A stretch of DNA of 11,797 nt from CAZYAK01 sp964645935 (GCA_964645935.1 CAZYAK010000047.1:1-11797); one strand, 5' to 3'. Shown: positions 1-7,346, counted from the stretch's first letter. Notes: generated by a model from the sequence alone, not told the origin. Numbers and translations are program-made.

Positions 1-1
1 C

Positions 2-484
2 TCACCCCAAGATCTTCTTCACCTCCTCTTCCAGCTTCGCACTCACCACATCCGTGTACACCTTGCACATCTCCACAGCGAAGAGGACGTCACGCTTGCC
101 GAGCGCCTCCGCGATGGAAAAGCCCACGAACTGCACATACCCGCGGTCACCCACCTTCTCTGCATACTGGAGGTAGCGACGGATGTGGGGCTTGGGATTC
201 TCACCCATCCGTTTCTCAAAGGCCGCATGCAGCTCGTCATCGAAGGCTTCGGCCGATGAGAGGTCCTTGGCGGCGGATAGGGACTCAAAGCAGAGCATCC
301 CCGCGTGGTAGAGCGTGACGTAGGCCAGCATGAAACGGGTTTTCTCCCGAATCTCTGGAGGCGCGGCCTTCAGCTCAGACGAGACGTCTGACATGCGGCG
401 CAGCGCGGCATCGGCCAGCGCAAGTACGAGCGTCAGCACGGTGTCGGGCATGGTTCCGGAACGGGGAGCGGGGGAGCGCGGCAT
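2..484 (-). CDS. Unrecognised 160-aa helical protein
   Basis: I do not recognise this protein. It reads as 160 residues, apparently soluble and mostly alpha-helical, with no signal peptide or clear membrane segment. Its middle is rich in aromatic residues (around FMLAYVTLYHAGMLCFES) and its C-terminal end is Lys/Glu rich (KLEEEVKKILG), so a helical bundle is plausible. I chose the ATG at 484 rather than the in-frame GTG at 493. An extended -10 box, TGC-TACGGT, lies on the minus strand at 500-492 and overlaps that GTG, and the ATG follows seven bases later, as at neighbouring genes. A second ATG at 454 (MPDTVLTL) is also possible. The gene lies 33 bases downstream of the TPR gene, but its own -10 box suggests it can be transcribed separately. 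Confidence 0.7.
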   Translation of the reverse strand: MPRSPAPRSGTMPDTVLTLVLALADAALRRMSDVSSELKAAPPEIREKTRFMLAYVTLYHAGMLCFESLSAAKDLSSAEAFDDELHAAFEKRMGENPKPHIRRYLQYAEKVGDRGYVQFVGFSIAEALGKRDVLFAVEMCKVYTDVVSAKLEEEVKKILG

Positions 485-491
485 GGGCTCC

Positions 492-500
492 ACCGTAGCA
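492..500 (-). promoter_or_regulatory. Extended -10 promoter of the 160-aa gene
   Basis: Minus-strand TGC-TACGGT matches the extended -10 form TGnTAnnnT. Only seven bases separate it from the ATG at 484, so the predicted transcript begins at or next to the start codon. No good -35 box is visible, which is tolerable for an extended -10 promoter. Confidence 0.5.
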
Positions 501-517
501 GGAGGGCGGTACGCGCT

Positions 518-1819
518 CTAGAGCTTGCTCAACCGTTCGCGCGCACTGGCCAGCGTGGGATCCAGGTCCACCGCGCGGGTGAGCGCGACCCTGGCCTCGT
601 CTTTGCGCCCCGTCTCCTGGGCGGCCCAGCCGAGCAGCTCTTGTACCTTCGCCTCTTCTGGCCAGCGCGTGACTGCCGTGGACGCGTGCACGTATGCGTC
701 CTCCTTGCGATCCAGAGAGATAGCAAGGGTCACCGCGCGCTCCACGGATTCGGGCTCGGCATCGGGGAGCGCGAGGAGAGCCGCGTACTGGTCCAGCGCC
801 AGCGAGGCATCGCCGGATTCCAGTGCGGCCTGGCCGAGACGCAGCCGCACCTCCTTCTGGGGCATGAAGCCGTTCTCTAGTGCGTACTCCAAGAAGGTGA
901 CGGCGTTTGCGTGGTCGTCGAGCGCGCCGTATGCGCGGCCGAGGAAGTACTGGATCTCGGGCTTTTCCGGGTCCAGCTGGTACGCGCGTTCGAAGGAGGC
1001 CAGTGCCTCCTGCAAGCGCTCCGTGGTGAGCTCACAGTAGCCCTGCACAATCCACGCGTCGCGGTAGTCCGTAGCTTGCCCCACCACCTGTGAGAGCAGC
1101 GGCAGCGCTAGCTCGCATTCCTGCACCTGCGCCAGCGCGCGGGCGAGCAGCGTGGTCTGATGGATGCTCTGGCCCTGCGGGAAGACGGCGAACTCGTCGT
1201 ACGCGGCGTCGAGCGTCCTGGCGTACGCACGCAGTGTCGGGTCCCATCCGGCGGCTACGGCCTTGAATTCCGCACGCGCCTCCAGGTGTTTGCCTTGGAT
1301 GAGGAGCAGCAGCGCTTGGCCGTAATGACGGTGCGGCGAATCTGCGGCGTCGTCTAGGAGCGACGTTGCCTGCACTAGCTCGCCGGTGCGCAGGGCTACG
1401 ATGACGCGGAGCAGCAGCAGGTCCTCGTCGCGGGCCCCGGCGTCGCGCAGGCGATCGATGGTCAGCTTTACGGCGTCGGTGTCACGGCGCTGCATCTGCG
1501 CTTGTGCGAGCTTTCGCAGTGCCGGGATGCCGCCGCCCAGCTGCACGGCCGAGGCATACTCGTCTTGCGCTGCCTTCCAGTCGCCCGCGAGGGCCGCGAG
1601 GTCGCCCTGACGCAGGTGCAGGAGCACCACATCGCCGTCGTCGGCGGTGACGGGATCGTTGCTGAACCCCACCTGCTGCCTCACCGTGGCGGTATCGGAC
1701 GAGCGACGCAGGCGATCCGCGGTAATGTGCAGCTGCCAAGAGATCACCAACAGCACCGTGGTGGCGACGAGCACGGCAGCGATGATAGGGACAATGATGC
1801 GGAGCGGCGGTTTCTTCAT
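518..1819 (-). CDS. Membrane-anchored TPR-repeat protein
   Basis: This 433-aa protein has a short basic N-terminus (MKKPPLR), one hydrophobic segment at about residues 8-29, and then an alpha-helical repeat domain to the end. The repeat spacing and residues fit tetratricopeptide repeats. The clearest units are at about 255-284 (DAWIVQGYCELTTERLQEAL, ending QLDP), 288-317 (YFLGRAYGALDDHANAV) and 392-421 (VQELLGWAAQETGRKDEA, ending DLDP). Weaker units begin near residue 65. The topology predicts a single-pass protein with its TPR domain probably outside the membrane, acting as a protein-binding scaffold. No catalytic domain is visible and the partner is unknown. The ATG at 1819 follows an extended -10 box by eight bases. 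The TAG stop at 518-520 lies close to the promoter of the next gene. Confidence 0.85.
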   Translation of the reverse strand: MKKPPLRIIVPIIAAVLVATTVLLVISWQLHITADRLRRSSDTATVRQQVGFSNDPVTADDGDVVLLHLRQGDLAALAGDWKAAQDEYASAVQLGGGIPALRKLAQAQMQRRDTDAVKLTIDRLRDAGARDEDLLLLRVIVALRTGELVQATSLLDDAADSPHRHYGQALLLLIQGKHLEARAEFKAVAAGWDPTLRAYARTLDAAYDEFAVFPQGQSIHQTTLLARALAQVQECELALPLLSQVVGQATDYRDAWIVQGYCELTTERLQEALASFERAYQLDPEKPEIQYFLGRAYGALDDHANAVTFLEYALENGFMPQKEVRLRLGQAALESGDASLALDQYAALLALPDAEPESVERAVTLAISLDRKEDAYVHASTAVTRWPEEAKVQELLGWAAQETGRKDEARVALTRAVDLDPTLASARERLSKL

Positions 1820-1827
1820 CGCGGGTC

Positions 1828-1836
1828 AGGATAGCA
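1828..1836 (-). promoter_or_regulatory. Extended -10 promoter of the TPR gene
   Basis: Minus-strand TGC-TATCCT is an extended -10 box ending eight bases before the ATG at 1819. There is no room for a Shine-Dalgarno sequence, so a leaderless transcript is predicted. No convincing -35 box is present. Confidence 0.55.
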
Positions 1837-1919
1837 CGGAGAAGGGGCCGACGGGACCGAGGCTACGAAGGGACGGCGGTCGTCGACATGTTCCGTTCCA
1901 TGCCCGAGAGCGGCACCAC

Positions 1920-1955
1920 CTCGGTCTCATCGGTCCCATCGGTGGCCTCGGTCAC
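1920..1955. repeat. Four-copy 9-bp degenerate tandem repeat
   Basis: On the plus strand, units of the form (c/a)tcggtnnc start at 1920, 1929, 1938 and 1947, with period nine and a constant TCGGT core. The period is three codons. On the minus strand, in the frame one base off the 203-aa gene, the units read as acidic-x-Thr tripeptides (EVT, EAT, DGT, DET). This suggests the repeat was or is the coding tail of that gene. Confidence 0.7.
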
Positions 1956-1956
1956 C

Positions 1957-2568
1957 TCACTCCATCGCCGGGCTTAGCTCGCCGTCGTCGGTGGAGCGCT
2001 TGGAGCCAGAGAGCTTCACTTTGGCGTTGGCCTCAGCGAGGTGTTTGGGGATGACGGCCTCGATGGCGCCCCACTTGGCCTCGCCGTCTTGGGGGAGGAG
2101 CACCGTCACCTGGTCGCCGATCTCCGCGCGGTAAAACGTGACCGACGCGAGCAGTACGCGCAGCGCTTTCCCCTCCGCGAGCACTTTGTACTGGCCATCC
2201 TCCTGAATGAGGACGCCCAGCGCCGTGCGGCGGGGGATGGGGGCGATCTGCTTGTAGATAAACTTTCCTTCGTCGGTGATGGTGAGCTTCATGCCGTCGT
2301 TCTCCACGAGCTTGCTCTTGGAGGCGTAGTTGGCGGGGACGGGGTATGTCTGGCCCTTGGAGTCCACCATGTTCTGGCCGTCGAACGAGCCTTCGATGAC
2401 GCGGCCCGTCACCGGACCCGGCGCCATGGCTCCGGCGCGCGTGATGTGACGCTCGCGCGAGCTGTCGGCGACGCCCGTGACGTCCCGGAGGAGTGCATGG
2501 GCGGTCTTCAGCGAAGACATCGCGCTGTCGATGAGCTCCTGGATCTGGACCAGCGTGTCGTCGGACAT
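1957..2568 (-). CDS. CPR-type conserved hypothetical protein, 203 aa
   Basis: This cytoplasmic protein has a helical N-terminus (about 1-32) and a compact beta-rich core at about 53-175. The core contains GRVIEGSFDGQNM, YPVPANYASKSKLVE (75-89), KLTITDEGKFIYKQI (94-108) and LLASVTFYRAEIGDQVTVLL. From memory, the 'PVPANYASKSKLVE...FIYKQI' core recurs in an uncharacterised family in Candidate Phyla Radiation genomes; its function is not known to me. I chose the ATG at 2568 because the 49 further in-frame residues upstream overlap the kinase gene and look non-coding. The kinase stop lies 43 bases upstream and no -10 box precedes this start, so cotranscription with the kinase is likely. The C-terminus is oddly abrupt: removing one T at 1959 would extend it with about 30 acidic, Thr-rich residues to a TAG at 1863-1865. 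Confidence 0.8.
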   Translation of the reverse strand: MSDDTLVQIQELIDSAMSSLKTAHALLRDVTGVADSSRERHITRAGAMAPGPVTGRVIEGSFDGQNMVDSKGQTYPVPANYASKSKLVENDGMKLTITDEGKFIYKQIAPIPRRTALGVLIQEDGQYKVLAEGKALRVLLASVTFYRAEIGDQVTVLLPQDGEAKWGAIEAVIPKHLAEANAKVKLSGSKRSTDDGELSPAME

Positions 2569-2611
2569 GGGGACGGGGGGTGTCGGGGCGTGGGGGAGCC
2601 GCCCGGGGAAC

Positions 2612-3628
2612 TCACAGTGGTCTCGTGTCGACGACAAGCGGGTGCTCCTGCAGTTTCTTCCGTAGAGCGATGTCTGTGAGGAGTCCAGCTTGGGCGCCGA
2701 TCGCACCGAGAACACTTGCAGCGTTCATGGTACCCGCTTTGAGGGCCATTGGCAAGTCTTGCCCTTCCAGAAGCGCCCAAGTCGCTCCCGTGCCGAAGGC
2801 GTCTCCGGCGCCCGTGGTATCCGTGACGGTGACGCCCTGCACGGCCGGACAATGGAAGAGGGAGCGTCCGTCCGAGGCATCGCACCCGTGCGCGCCGTCG
2901 GACACAACCACATTCTCCGCGCCGGAGCGGACAAGACTGCGGATGGCGGAGGGCACCGTACTCTTGCCGGTGAAGACAAGTGCTTCCTCCTTGTTAAGCA
3001 GGAGTAGCGACGCGCGCGCGATGAGCGCCGCGTTGTCGGGAGCATCCATGCCCTGCGTGAGCTGGCGGCCGCCGGGGTTCCAGGTCATTCCCACGCGCGG
3101 GTAGCCGCGGAGGATCTCCACGAGGTCGTCCATGATGGTGCAGCTCTTCTCGTGGATGTGATTGAACACAATCCAGTCCGCGCCCGCCACGGCCTCCTTG
3201 TCGAAGGTGGCGTCGTGCAGGTGCGCGTTGGAGCCTGTGGCATAGAGGATGCATCGCTCACCCGTGGGTACATTGAGGATGAGGGAGAAGCTCGACATCT
3301 CGCCCTCCACGATGGTAGCGGGTGCGGCGTCCACGCCCTCCTTGGTGAGGTTGGCGCGGATGCGGTCGCCCCATTGGTCCGATCCGATAATGCCGCAGAA
3401 TGCGGTGTCGTAGCCGAGACGCGAGAGGCCTACCGCCGTATTGGAGGCGCCGCCGCCGCATGTTTCGGTGACGCCATGCACGCGAACCTTCCGGCCCACG
3501 GGCAGCAGGATAGCTTGCAAGTCGCGGTCTACGCAGAGCACGCCCTCAGGCGTCTGCACGAAGAGGTCGTAGGTGGCGCCGCCGATGGTCACCACGCGGG
3601 GCCGGCGGGAGAGGGGGCGCTGGGTCAT
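2612..3628 (-). CDS. PfkB-family carbohydrate/nucleoside kinase
   Basis: This 338-aa protein is an ATP-dependent kinase of the ribokinase/PfkB family, which phosphorylates a hydroxyl of a sugar or nucleoside in the cytoplasm. Its length is typical. The N-terminal sheet (VVTIGGATYDLFV, 12-24) leads to the substrate-binding glycine motif GGGASNTAVGLSRLG (58-72). NKEE at 212-215 fits the NxxE magnesium motif. The second signature DTTGAGDAFGTG (270-281) contains the anion hole and the catalytic base Asp276. The substrate cannot be read from sequence: ribokinase, adenosine-kinase-like and other sugar kinases all remain possible. An ATG at 3637 is in frame, but I prefer 3628 because a TATCAT box ends seven bases upstream of it and overlaps the 3637 codon. 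The preceding gene's TGA (3632-3630) is one base away. Confidence 0.88.
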   Translation of the reverse strand: MTQRPLSRRPRVVTIGGATYDLFVQTPEGVLCVDRDLQAILLPVGRKVRVHGVTETCGGGASNTAVGLSRLGYDTAFCGIIGSDQWGDRIRANLTKEGVDAAPATIVEGEMSSFSLILNVPTGERCILYATGSNAHLHDATFDKEAVAGADWIVFNHIHEKSCTIMDDLVEILRGYPRVGMTWNPGGRQLTQGMDAPDNAALIARASLLLLNKEEALVFTGKSTVPSAIRSLVRSGAENVVVSDGAHGCDASDGRSLFHCPAVQGVTVTDTTGAGDAFGTGATWALLEGQDLPMALKAGTMNAASVLGAIGAQAGLLTDIALRKKLQEHPLVVDTRPL

Positions 3629-3629
3629 G

Positions 3630-6155
3630 TCAGCCATGATAGCGCTGGCCCATCGCCAGGAGGAATGCCGCGGTCTCGGCGCGCTGTGCCTTGCGGCGGC
3701 GGACCCAGAATACGATCGCGCTTGCGAAGAGCGTGCCGCCGATCGCCCAGGGCGGCAGCCCGCTGGACGTGGTGGACGGGGCGCCGCTGTGGAGCCCGTT
3801 GGTCGGTGTGACCTGTTGGCCCGGCACGGCGTTGAAGGGCAGGGGATTACCTGGCGACGACGGCAGGAAGCCGCCGGCTGACACGGGTACGCCCTCGGCG
3901 AGCGTCACCATATCCAGCACGAACTCTCCGGTAGTGGTGACGGGGGTGAGACGCAGGTAGTACGTCACTCCCGCGATGAGGTCGGGCAGCTCCGTGCGCT
4001 GGCGCGCGGGGAGCGTGACGCCCGTTACGGGGTCGCGCTTGGGCTGCGCGGCTGGGATGGGGTCGAGCTTGTTGGTGAAGATGTTGGGCTTATCGCTGAA
4101 TTCCAGGAGGTACTCCTTGAGCGGCGTCGTCGGGTCGTTGTACTCCCACTCCAGCACCAGTTTGTTGACGGCCGGTGTCACGGTGAGCAAGAGACCGAGC
4201 GTGGTGGCGGAGACGACGGCGCTCTGCGGGCTCTTGCGATCACCCTGTATAGCGGTCACCGCGAAGGAGTACGTCTTGCTCGACTTGAGGCCCATCACGG
4301 ACACGGATGTGCGTGCATCCTTGGTATCGAGCGGCTCCTTCAGGAACGTCGACCCCGTGCTGTAGTAGACCAGGTACGACGTTGCCTCGCCGCCCTCGGG
4401 GGCTTCCCATGTAAGGTCGATGCTCTTGCTCTTGGGGGTGGCGCGGAGGTTGCGGATGCCGGGGAGCTCGCGTTGTACCACGGCCAGCGTGGCACGCACT
4501 TCGCTGCGATTTCCGGCATCGTCCTTTGCCACGATGGCGGGCTGGTACTTGCCCGGGGGCGGGGCCTGGAACACGACGTAGTAGGTGCCCTCTTTATTCG
4601 GGTCTTCGGAGAGGCTGATCTCGCGGTTGGCGAGGAGCATCGTCACCTCGGGGAGCTTGGGCTCGGAGGTGACGGTAAGCGCCACGTCCTGGCCCTCGTT
4701 GGGCTCGGGGGGATCGAACGCGAATTCCAGCTCGGGGCCTGACGCGTCGCGCACCAGGTGCAGCGGGCCGGAATCGTGCGTAATGACACGCTCACCCGTG
4801 TCGGGATCTTCCTTCACGGCCTGAACGCGCATCGTGTACTCGTTGTACGTGGCGTTGAGCGGCACGTCTGCGGTGAAATAGCCTTTGCCGTCCGTATCGG
4901 CCTCCACGTCCTCTTCTCCTCCGCTGATGATGAGGTTTGCGAGCTTTGGGCCGATGCCCTCCAAGACCACGCGGGGTGTGGCGATGAGCGCTCCGTCGCG
5001 GTGCGAGAGGATCTCGATTTTCTGCGTCTGCTGGTAGTCAGCGGATGCCGTCACACTAAGGGAGAGCACGCCGGTGATGACTTCGCCGGAGGGGAGCTGG
5101 TCCGTGACGGTCAGCGTCTGTGGGCCTGGAGTGGCGAAGCTCACGCACTGGAGGCAGCGGTCGCGGCCGCCCTCCTGGCGCTGGAAGATGAGCGTGCCGA
5201 ATCCCGGGAGCACGGCGCCGGGGTCGTTGGGGGCTTCGATCAAGGGGTCCCGCTCGTAGCCTGCGGCAATGCTCTCGTCTTGGCGGAGCGCCGTGACGCT
5301 CAGGTCTAGCACGTCGCCGACTTGTGGGTTCTCCGGCGTGATGACGATGCGGAAGCGCACGGCGCCATCGATTTTGTCCCTGGAGCCGCCAATGTCTGCA
5401 GTGGACGCTGCAGGCCTGTCCGTGTTTGCCGCGGGGGCGAAGGGGGCATTGTTGGCCGTGACTTGTGCGGTGAAGGGGTTGCGCGTGGCGAGGTCGCCGC
5501 CCTCTCCGCGCGCGTCCTCGGCGCTGAGACGGAGGTGAGACGACAGTGTCTGGCCGGTGAGCAGGTCCACGACGCGCAGATCCACGGAGCCGGCTTCGTG
5601 GGCGCGGAGCAGGAAGGAGAGCGTGCCGCCGGCGTCGGTCTCGCGGGCGGACGCCTGGATCAGGTCGGAAGGTCGGTTGGAGATGAGCTCCGCAGGGCGG
5701 CCGCTCAGCAGATTGCCGTAGCGGTCGGAGAGGGTGACGGTAATGGTCGCGGCATCGGCGCCGTCGGCCCGGAGCACCGAGCGGTCGGTCTCCAGGAAGG
5801 ACGCGGAGTCGGATACGCGGTCAGGGAGCACCGTGAACTGCGTCTCGCCCGTCACACGCGTTCCGTCGCGCGCCCCGGCGGCACGGTACGTACCAGCCTG
5901 TTCTACGAGGCCCGAGGGAATGCGGATGGACACCGAGCCCTGGGCGCTGGCTTTGGCGGGAAGCGTCACCACGTCGCCGGTGGGGAGCGTCAGCAGCAGC
6001 TCCACCGTGGAGTTGGCGGAAAGGCCGTCTAATACAGCGGTGGTCTCGAGGCCCGCGATCGTGTCCTCGACATCCACACGCCCGGCGGAGAACACCGGGG
6101 TGGCGGGAAGTACGAGCGCGGCGATGAGGAGACTCGGGAGGAGGTGGCGACGCAT
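3630..6155 (-). CDS. Secreted, membrane-anchored protein with Ig-like and FN3 domains
   Basis: This 841-aa protein appears exported and anchored at its C-terminus. Residues 1-24 form a Sec signal peptide (MRRHLLPSLLIAALVLPATP, then VFSA). Residues about 115-212 resemble a bacterial Ig-like domain of invasin (Big-1) type: SVLRADGADAATITVTLSDR followed by YGNLLSGRPAELIS. Further beta-sandwich repeats fill 260-560. Two fibronectin type III-like domains follow at about 563-653 (IDLTWEAP, SYLVYYS, TYSFAVTA) and 654-757 (LVLEWEY, TYYLRLTP). A Pro/Ser/Thr-rich linker (765-800) precedes one transmembrane helix (about 802-818) and a basic stop-transfer RRRK. There is no LPXTG signal. A CxxC pair (CLQC, 334-337) could form a disulphide. 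Adhesion or envelope scaffolding is likely but unproven. The ATG at 6155 was chosen because it gives a signal peptide and sits ten bases after a strong promoter. Confidence 0.85.
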   Translation of the reverse strand: MRRHLLPSLLIAALVLPATPVFSAGRVDVEDTIAGLETTAVLDGLSANSTVELLLTLPTGDVVTLPAKASAQGSVSIRIPSGLVEQAGTYRAAGARDGTRVTGETQFTVLPDRVSDSASFLETDRSVLRADGADAATITVTLSDRYGNLLSGRPAELISNRPSDLIQASARETDAGGTLSFLLRAHEAGSVDLRVVDLLTGQTLSSHLRLSAEDARGEGGDLATRNPFTAQVTANNAPFAPAANTDRPAASTADIGGSRDKIDGAVRFRIVITPENPQVGDVLDLSVTALRQDESIAAGYERDPLIEAPNDPGAVLPGFGTLIFQRQEGGRDRCLQCVSFATPGPQTLTVTDQLPSGEVITGVLSLSVTASADYQQTQKIEILSHRDGALIATPRVVLEGIGPKLANLIISGGEEDVEADTDGKGYFTADVPLNATYNEYTMRVQAVKEDPDTGERVITHDSGPLHLVRDASGPELEFAFDPPEPNEGQDVALTVTSEPKLPEVTMLLANREISLSEDPNKEGTYYVVFQAPPPGKYQPAIVAKDDAGNRSEVRATLAVVQRELPGIRNLRATPKSKSIDLTWEAPEGGEATSYLVYYSTGSTFLKEPLDTKDARTSVSVMGLKSSKTYSFAVTAIQGDRKSPQSAVVSATTLGLLLTVTPAVNKLVLEWEYNDPTTPLKEYLLEFSDKPNIFTNKLDPIPAAQPKRDPVTGVTLPARQRTELPDLIAGVTYYLRLTPVTTTGEFVLDMVTLAEGVPVSAGGFLPSSPGNPLPFNAVPGQQVTPTNGLHSGAPSTTSSGLPPWAIGGTLFASAIVFWVRRRKAQRAETAAFLLAMGQRYHG
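3636..3641 (-). promoter_or_regulatory. -10 box for the kinase gene, inside the upstream CDS
   Basis: Minus-strand TATCAT (five of six bases of TATAAT) lies seven bases before the ATG at 3628. It sits within the last codons of the 841-aa surface-protein gene. The base two positions upstream is C, so it is not a true extended -10 box. It would allow the kinase to be transcribed without the upstream gene. Confidence 0.4.
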
Positions 6156-6165
6156 AAATCCAGAC

Positions 6166-6194
6166 AGTGTAGCACAGGATGCGGTTTTCCTCAA
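6166..6194 (-). promoter_or_regulatory. Promoter of the surface-protein gene
   Basis: On the minus strand, TTGAGG (6194-6189), a 17-base spacer and TACACT (6171-6166) with an upstream TGC make a -35 plus extended -10 promoter. It ends ten bases before the ATG at 6155, so the leader would be at most a few bases. It faces away from the lipoprotein promoter in the same intergenic region. Confidence 0.7.
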
Positions 6195-6267
6195 TCCTGG
6201 GGTCCGCGCGCTGCACCGCATTCCGGCGACTTGTCCATGACTTTTCCCGGCATACTGCCGTGGCGTT

Positions 6268-6295
6268 TTGTGCCCTTATGGCCGCAATGTATTAT
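6268..6295 (+). promoter_or_regulatory. Promoter of the lipoprotein gene
   Basis: TTGTGC (6268-6273), a 16-base spacer and TATTAT (6290-6295) form a sigma70-like promoter. The ATG at 6305 begins nine bases after the -10 box, predicting a leaderless or near-leaderless transcript. Confidence 0.6.
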
Positions 6296-6304
6296 CCGTC
6301 CGCT

Positions 6305-6895
6305 ATGAATCGCCGCCTCGCCATCCTCCTACTCCTCCCGCTCTTCCTCGTCTCCTGTGGAGGAGGAAGCAGCACCGCCGACGCCTCCTGCAAGGACCAG
6401 TACTGGGACGGTACCGTGGGGCTCTGCCTCCCGGAGGGCTGGAACGTGGTCGCCCGTGAGACGCTCGCGCAGCGCGGTGTCCCCGAGGACGTAATCGCGG
6501 CCTTCCAGAGCGAGAAATCTGTCTCTGGCCAGTTCCCCACTGTCACCGTCACCCGCGAGCGCCTGCCCGATGACACCGTGGACTCGCCCGCATACAGCAA
6601 GGCCAGCATTCGCTCGGTCTCCACACTCCAGGGCTACAAGCTCGTGGACACCCGCCGCGTCGTGATGGATGGCCAGAACTTGGACATGCATATCTTCTCC
6701 GCCCAACCCCTCAGTGAAGAGCCGGAGCGCAAGTTCTACCAGATCAGCGCTGTTGCGGAGGGGTATGGGTACACCTACACAGCGCTCACCCCGCTCTCCA
6801 TCTCTGCCGCGCTGGAGAAAGACGTTCTCGCCGTGATGACATCCGCGACGCTCCGCGATCCCAGCGGCGCCGACGACGAGTCCGCCGAGTCCTAA
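6305..6895 (+). CDS. Lipoprotein, 196 aa, function unknown
   Basis: The N-terminus MNRRLAILLLLPLFLVSC is a lipoprotein signal peptide with the lipobox LVSC. Cys18 would be lipidated and start the mature protein, followed by a flexible GGGSSTADAS linker. The mature part has an LPEGW motif (42-46), a PTVTVTRERLP strand (78-88), and later strands NLDMHIFSAQ and KFYQISAVAEGYGYTYTA. This order resembles PsbP/DcrB-like small alpha-beta lipoproteins, but that is a weak fold-level guess. Cys29 and Cys41 could form a disulphide. The ATG at 6305 fits both the signal peptide and the promoter; earlier in-frame codons (such as 6278) overlap the promoter. It is transcribed divergently from the surface-protein gene. 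Confidence 0.8.
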   Translation: MNRRLAILLLLPLFLVSCGGGSSTADASCKDQYWDGTVGLCLPEGWNVVARETLAQRGVPEDVIAAFQSEKSVSGQFPTVTVTRERLPDDTVDSPAYSKASIRSVSTLQGYKLVDTRRVVMDGQNLDMHIFSAQPLSEEPERKFYQISAVAEGYGYTYTALTPLSISAALEKDVLAVMTSATLRDPSGADDESAES

Positions 6896-6906
6896 GCGGG
6901 TTTTGG

Positions 6907-6929
6907 CCCTCCGGCTGCGCCGCAGAGGG
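6907..6929 (+). terminator. Weak hairpin after the lipoprotein gene
   Basis: CCCTCCGGC (6907-6915), loop TGC and GCCG-ca-GAGGG (6919-6929) form a nine-pair stem with a two-base bulge, eleven bases after the stop. No T-tract follows, so intrinsic termination is doubtful. Confidence 0.3.
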
Positions 6930-6938
6930 GAATTGCCC

Positions 6939-6967
6939 TTCCCACGCGCGGCGCTTTTTCCTACACT
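6939..6967 (+). promoter_or_regulatory. Possible promoter of tRNA-Cys
   Basis: TTCCCA (6939-6944), 17 bases and TACACT (6962-6967) form a plausible promoter. Transcription from here would give about 70 bases of leader before the tRNA, to be removed by RNase P. I see no better box closer to the tRNA. Confidence 0.4.
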
Positions 6968-7045
6968 TCGCCCACCTTCGCTTCTGGGCTCCGGCGGGCG
7001 TACGGGCACGTCGTTCCCCCAGCGCAGGTCGATGAGAGACAGCAA

Positions 7046-7120
7046 GGTGCCGTAGCCAAGTAGTAAGGCAAGGGACTGCAAATCCCTCATGCGCGGGTGC
7101 GATCCCCGCCGGCACCTCCA
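7046..7120 (+). tRNA. tRNA-Cys (GCA)
   Basis: It folds as a full cloverleaf. The acceptor stem is GGTGCCG (7046-7052) with CGGCACC (7110-7116), the D stem GCC/GGC, the anticodon stem AGGGA/TCCCT with loop CTGCAAA, and the T stem GCGGG/CCCGC. The anticodon GCA is at 7078-7080. The discriminator base is T (7117), an identity element of tRNA-Cys, and CCA is encoded at 7118-7120. Two normally conserved positions are unusual: position 18 is A (7062) instead of G, and position 55 is G (7099) instead of T. These two bases normally pair to join the D and T loops. Confidence 0.95.
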
Positions 7121-7346
7121 TGAACCAGAACGCCGTGATTCACGGCAGGGCCCTTTGGCTGTGCATTGGCGATGAGAGCTCTTGGTTCATGGCGAGGACG
7201 TTCTGGGACATGCCCTGCACCGATGCGTCGTCCTCGAAGGATGTCCGCCCGGACAGCATCTGGTGCGGGGCAGCATCTGTCTGCTTCGGACAGGCTTCGC
7301 CTGGTGTGGACGAGCCAGCCCGATTGCTCAAAAGGCCACTTTCGAG
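7118..7346. other. Non-coding stretch with several inverted repeats
   Basis: No convincing gene lies between tRNA-Cys and the next promoter. The stretch holds an inverted repeat CCATGAACCA (7118-7127) / TGGTTCATGG (7183-7192), whose left arm overlaps the tRNA CCA end. It also holds hairpins GCCGTGA-t-TCACGGC (7132-7146), TGTCC-GCCC-GGACA (7242-7255) and CAGGC-TTC-GCCTG (7291-7303), and a direct repeat CAGCATCTG (7254-7262, 7271-7279). It could be a tRNA 3' trailer with processing signals, or a small structured RNA. Neither is established. Confidence 0.4.

Noticed and set aside
2041..2679. 212-codon plus-strand frame
   Set aside because: It is antisense to the conserved 203-aa gene and the end of the kinase, and has no recognisable domain.
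3630..3760. LPXTG-type sortase signal at the C-terminus of the surface protein
   Set aside because: There is a Pro/Ser/Thr-rich linker, a transmembrane helix and RRRK, but no LPXTG motif, and the tail after the helix is longer than a sorting signal allows. Plain membrane anchoring fits better.
5322..6032. 236-codon plus-strand frame inside the surface-protein gene
   Set aside because: It is antisense to a protein with a signal peptide, Ig-like and FN3 domains. The Gly/Ala/Val/Arg-rich translation is a GC-driven shadow.
6329..7090. 253-codon minus-strand frame
   Set aside because: It overlaps the lipoprotein gene in antisense and runs into tRNA-Cys, so it is very unlikely to be coding.
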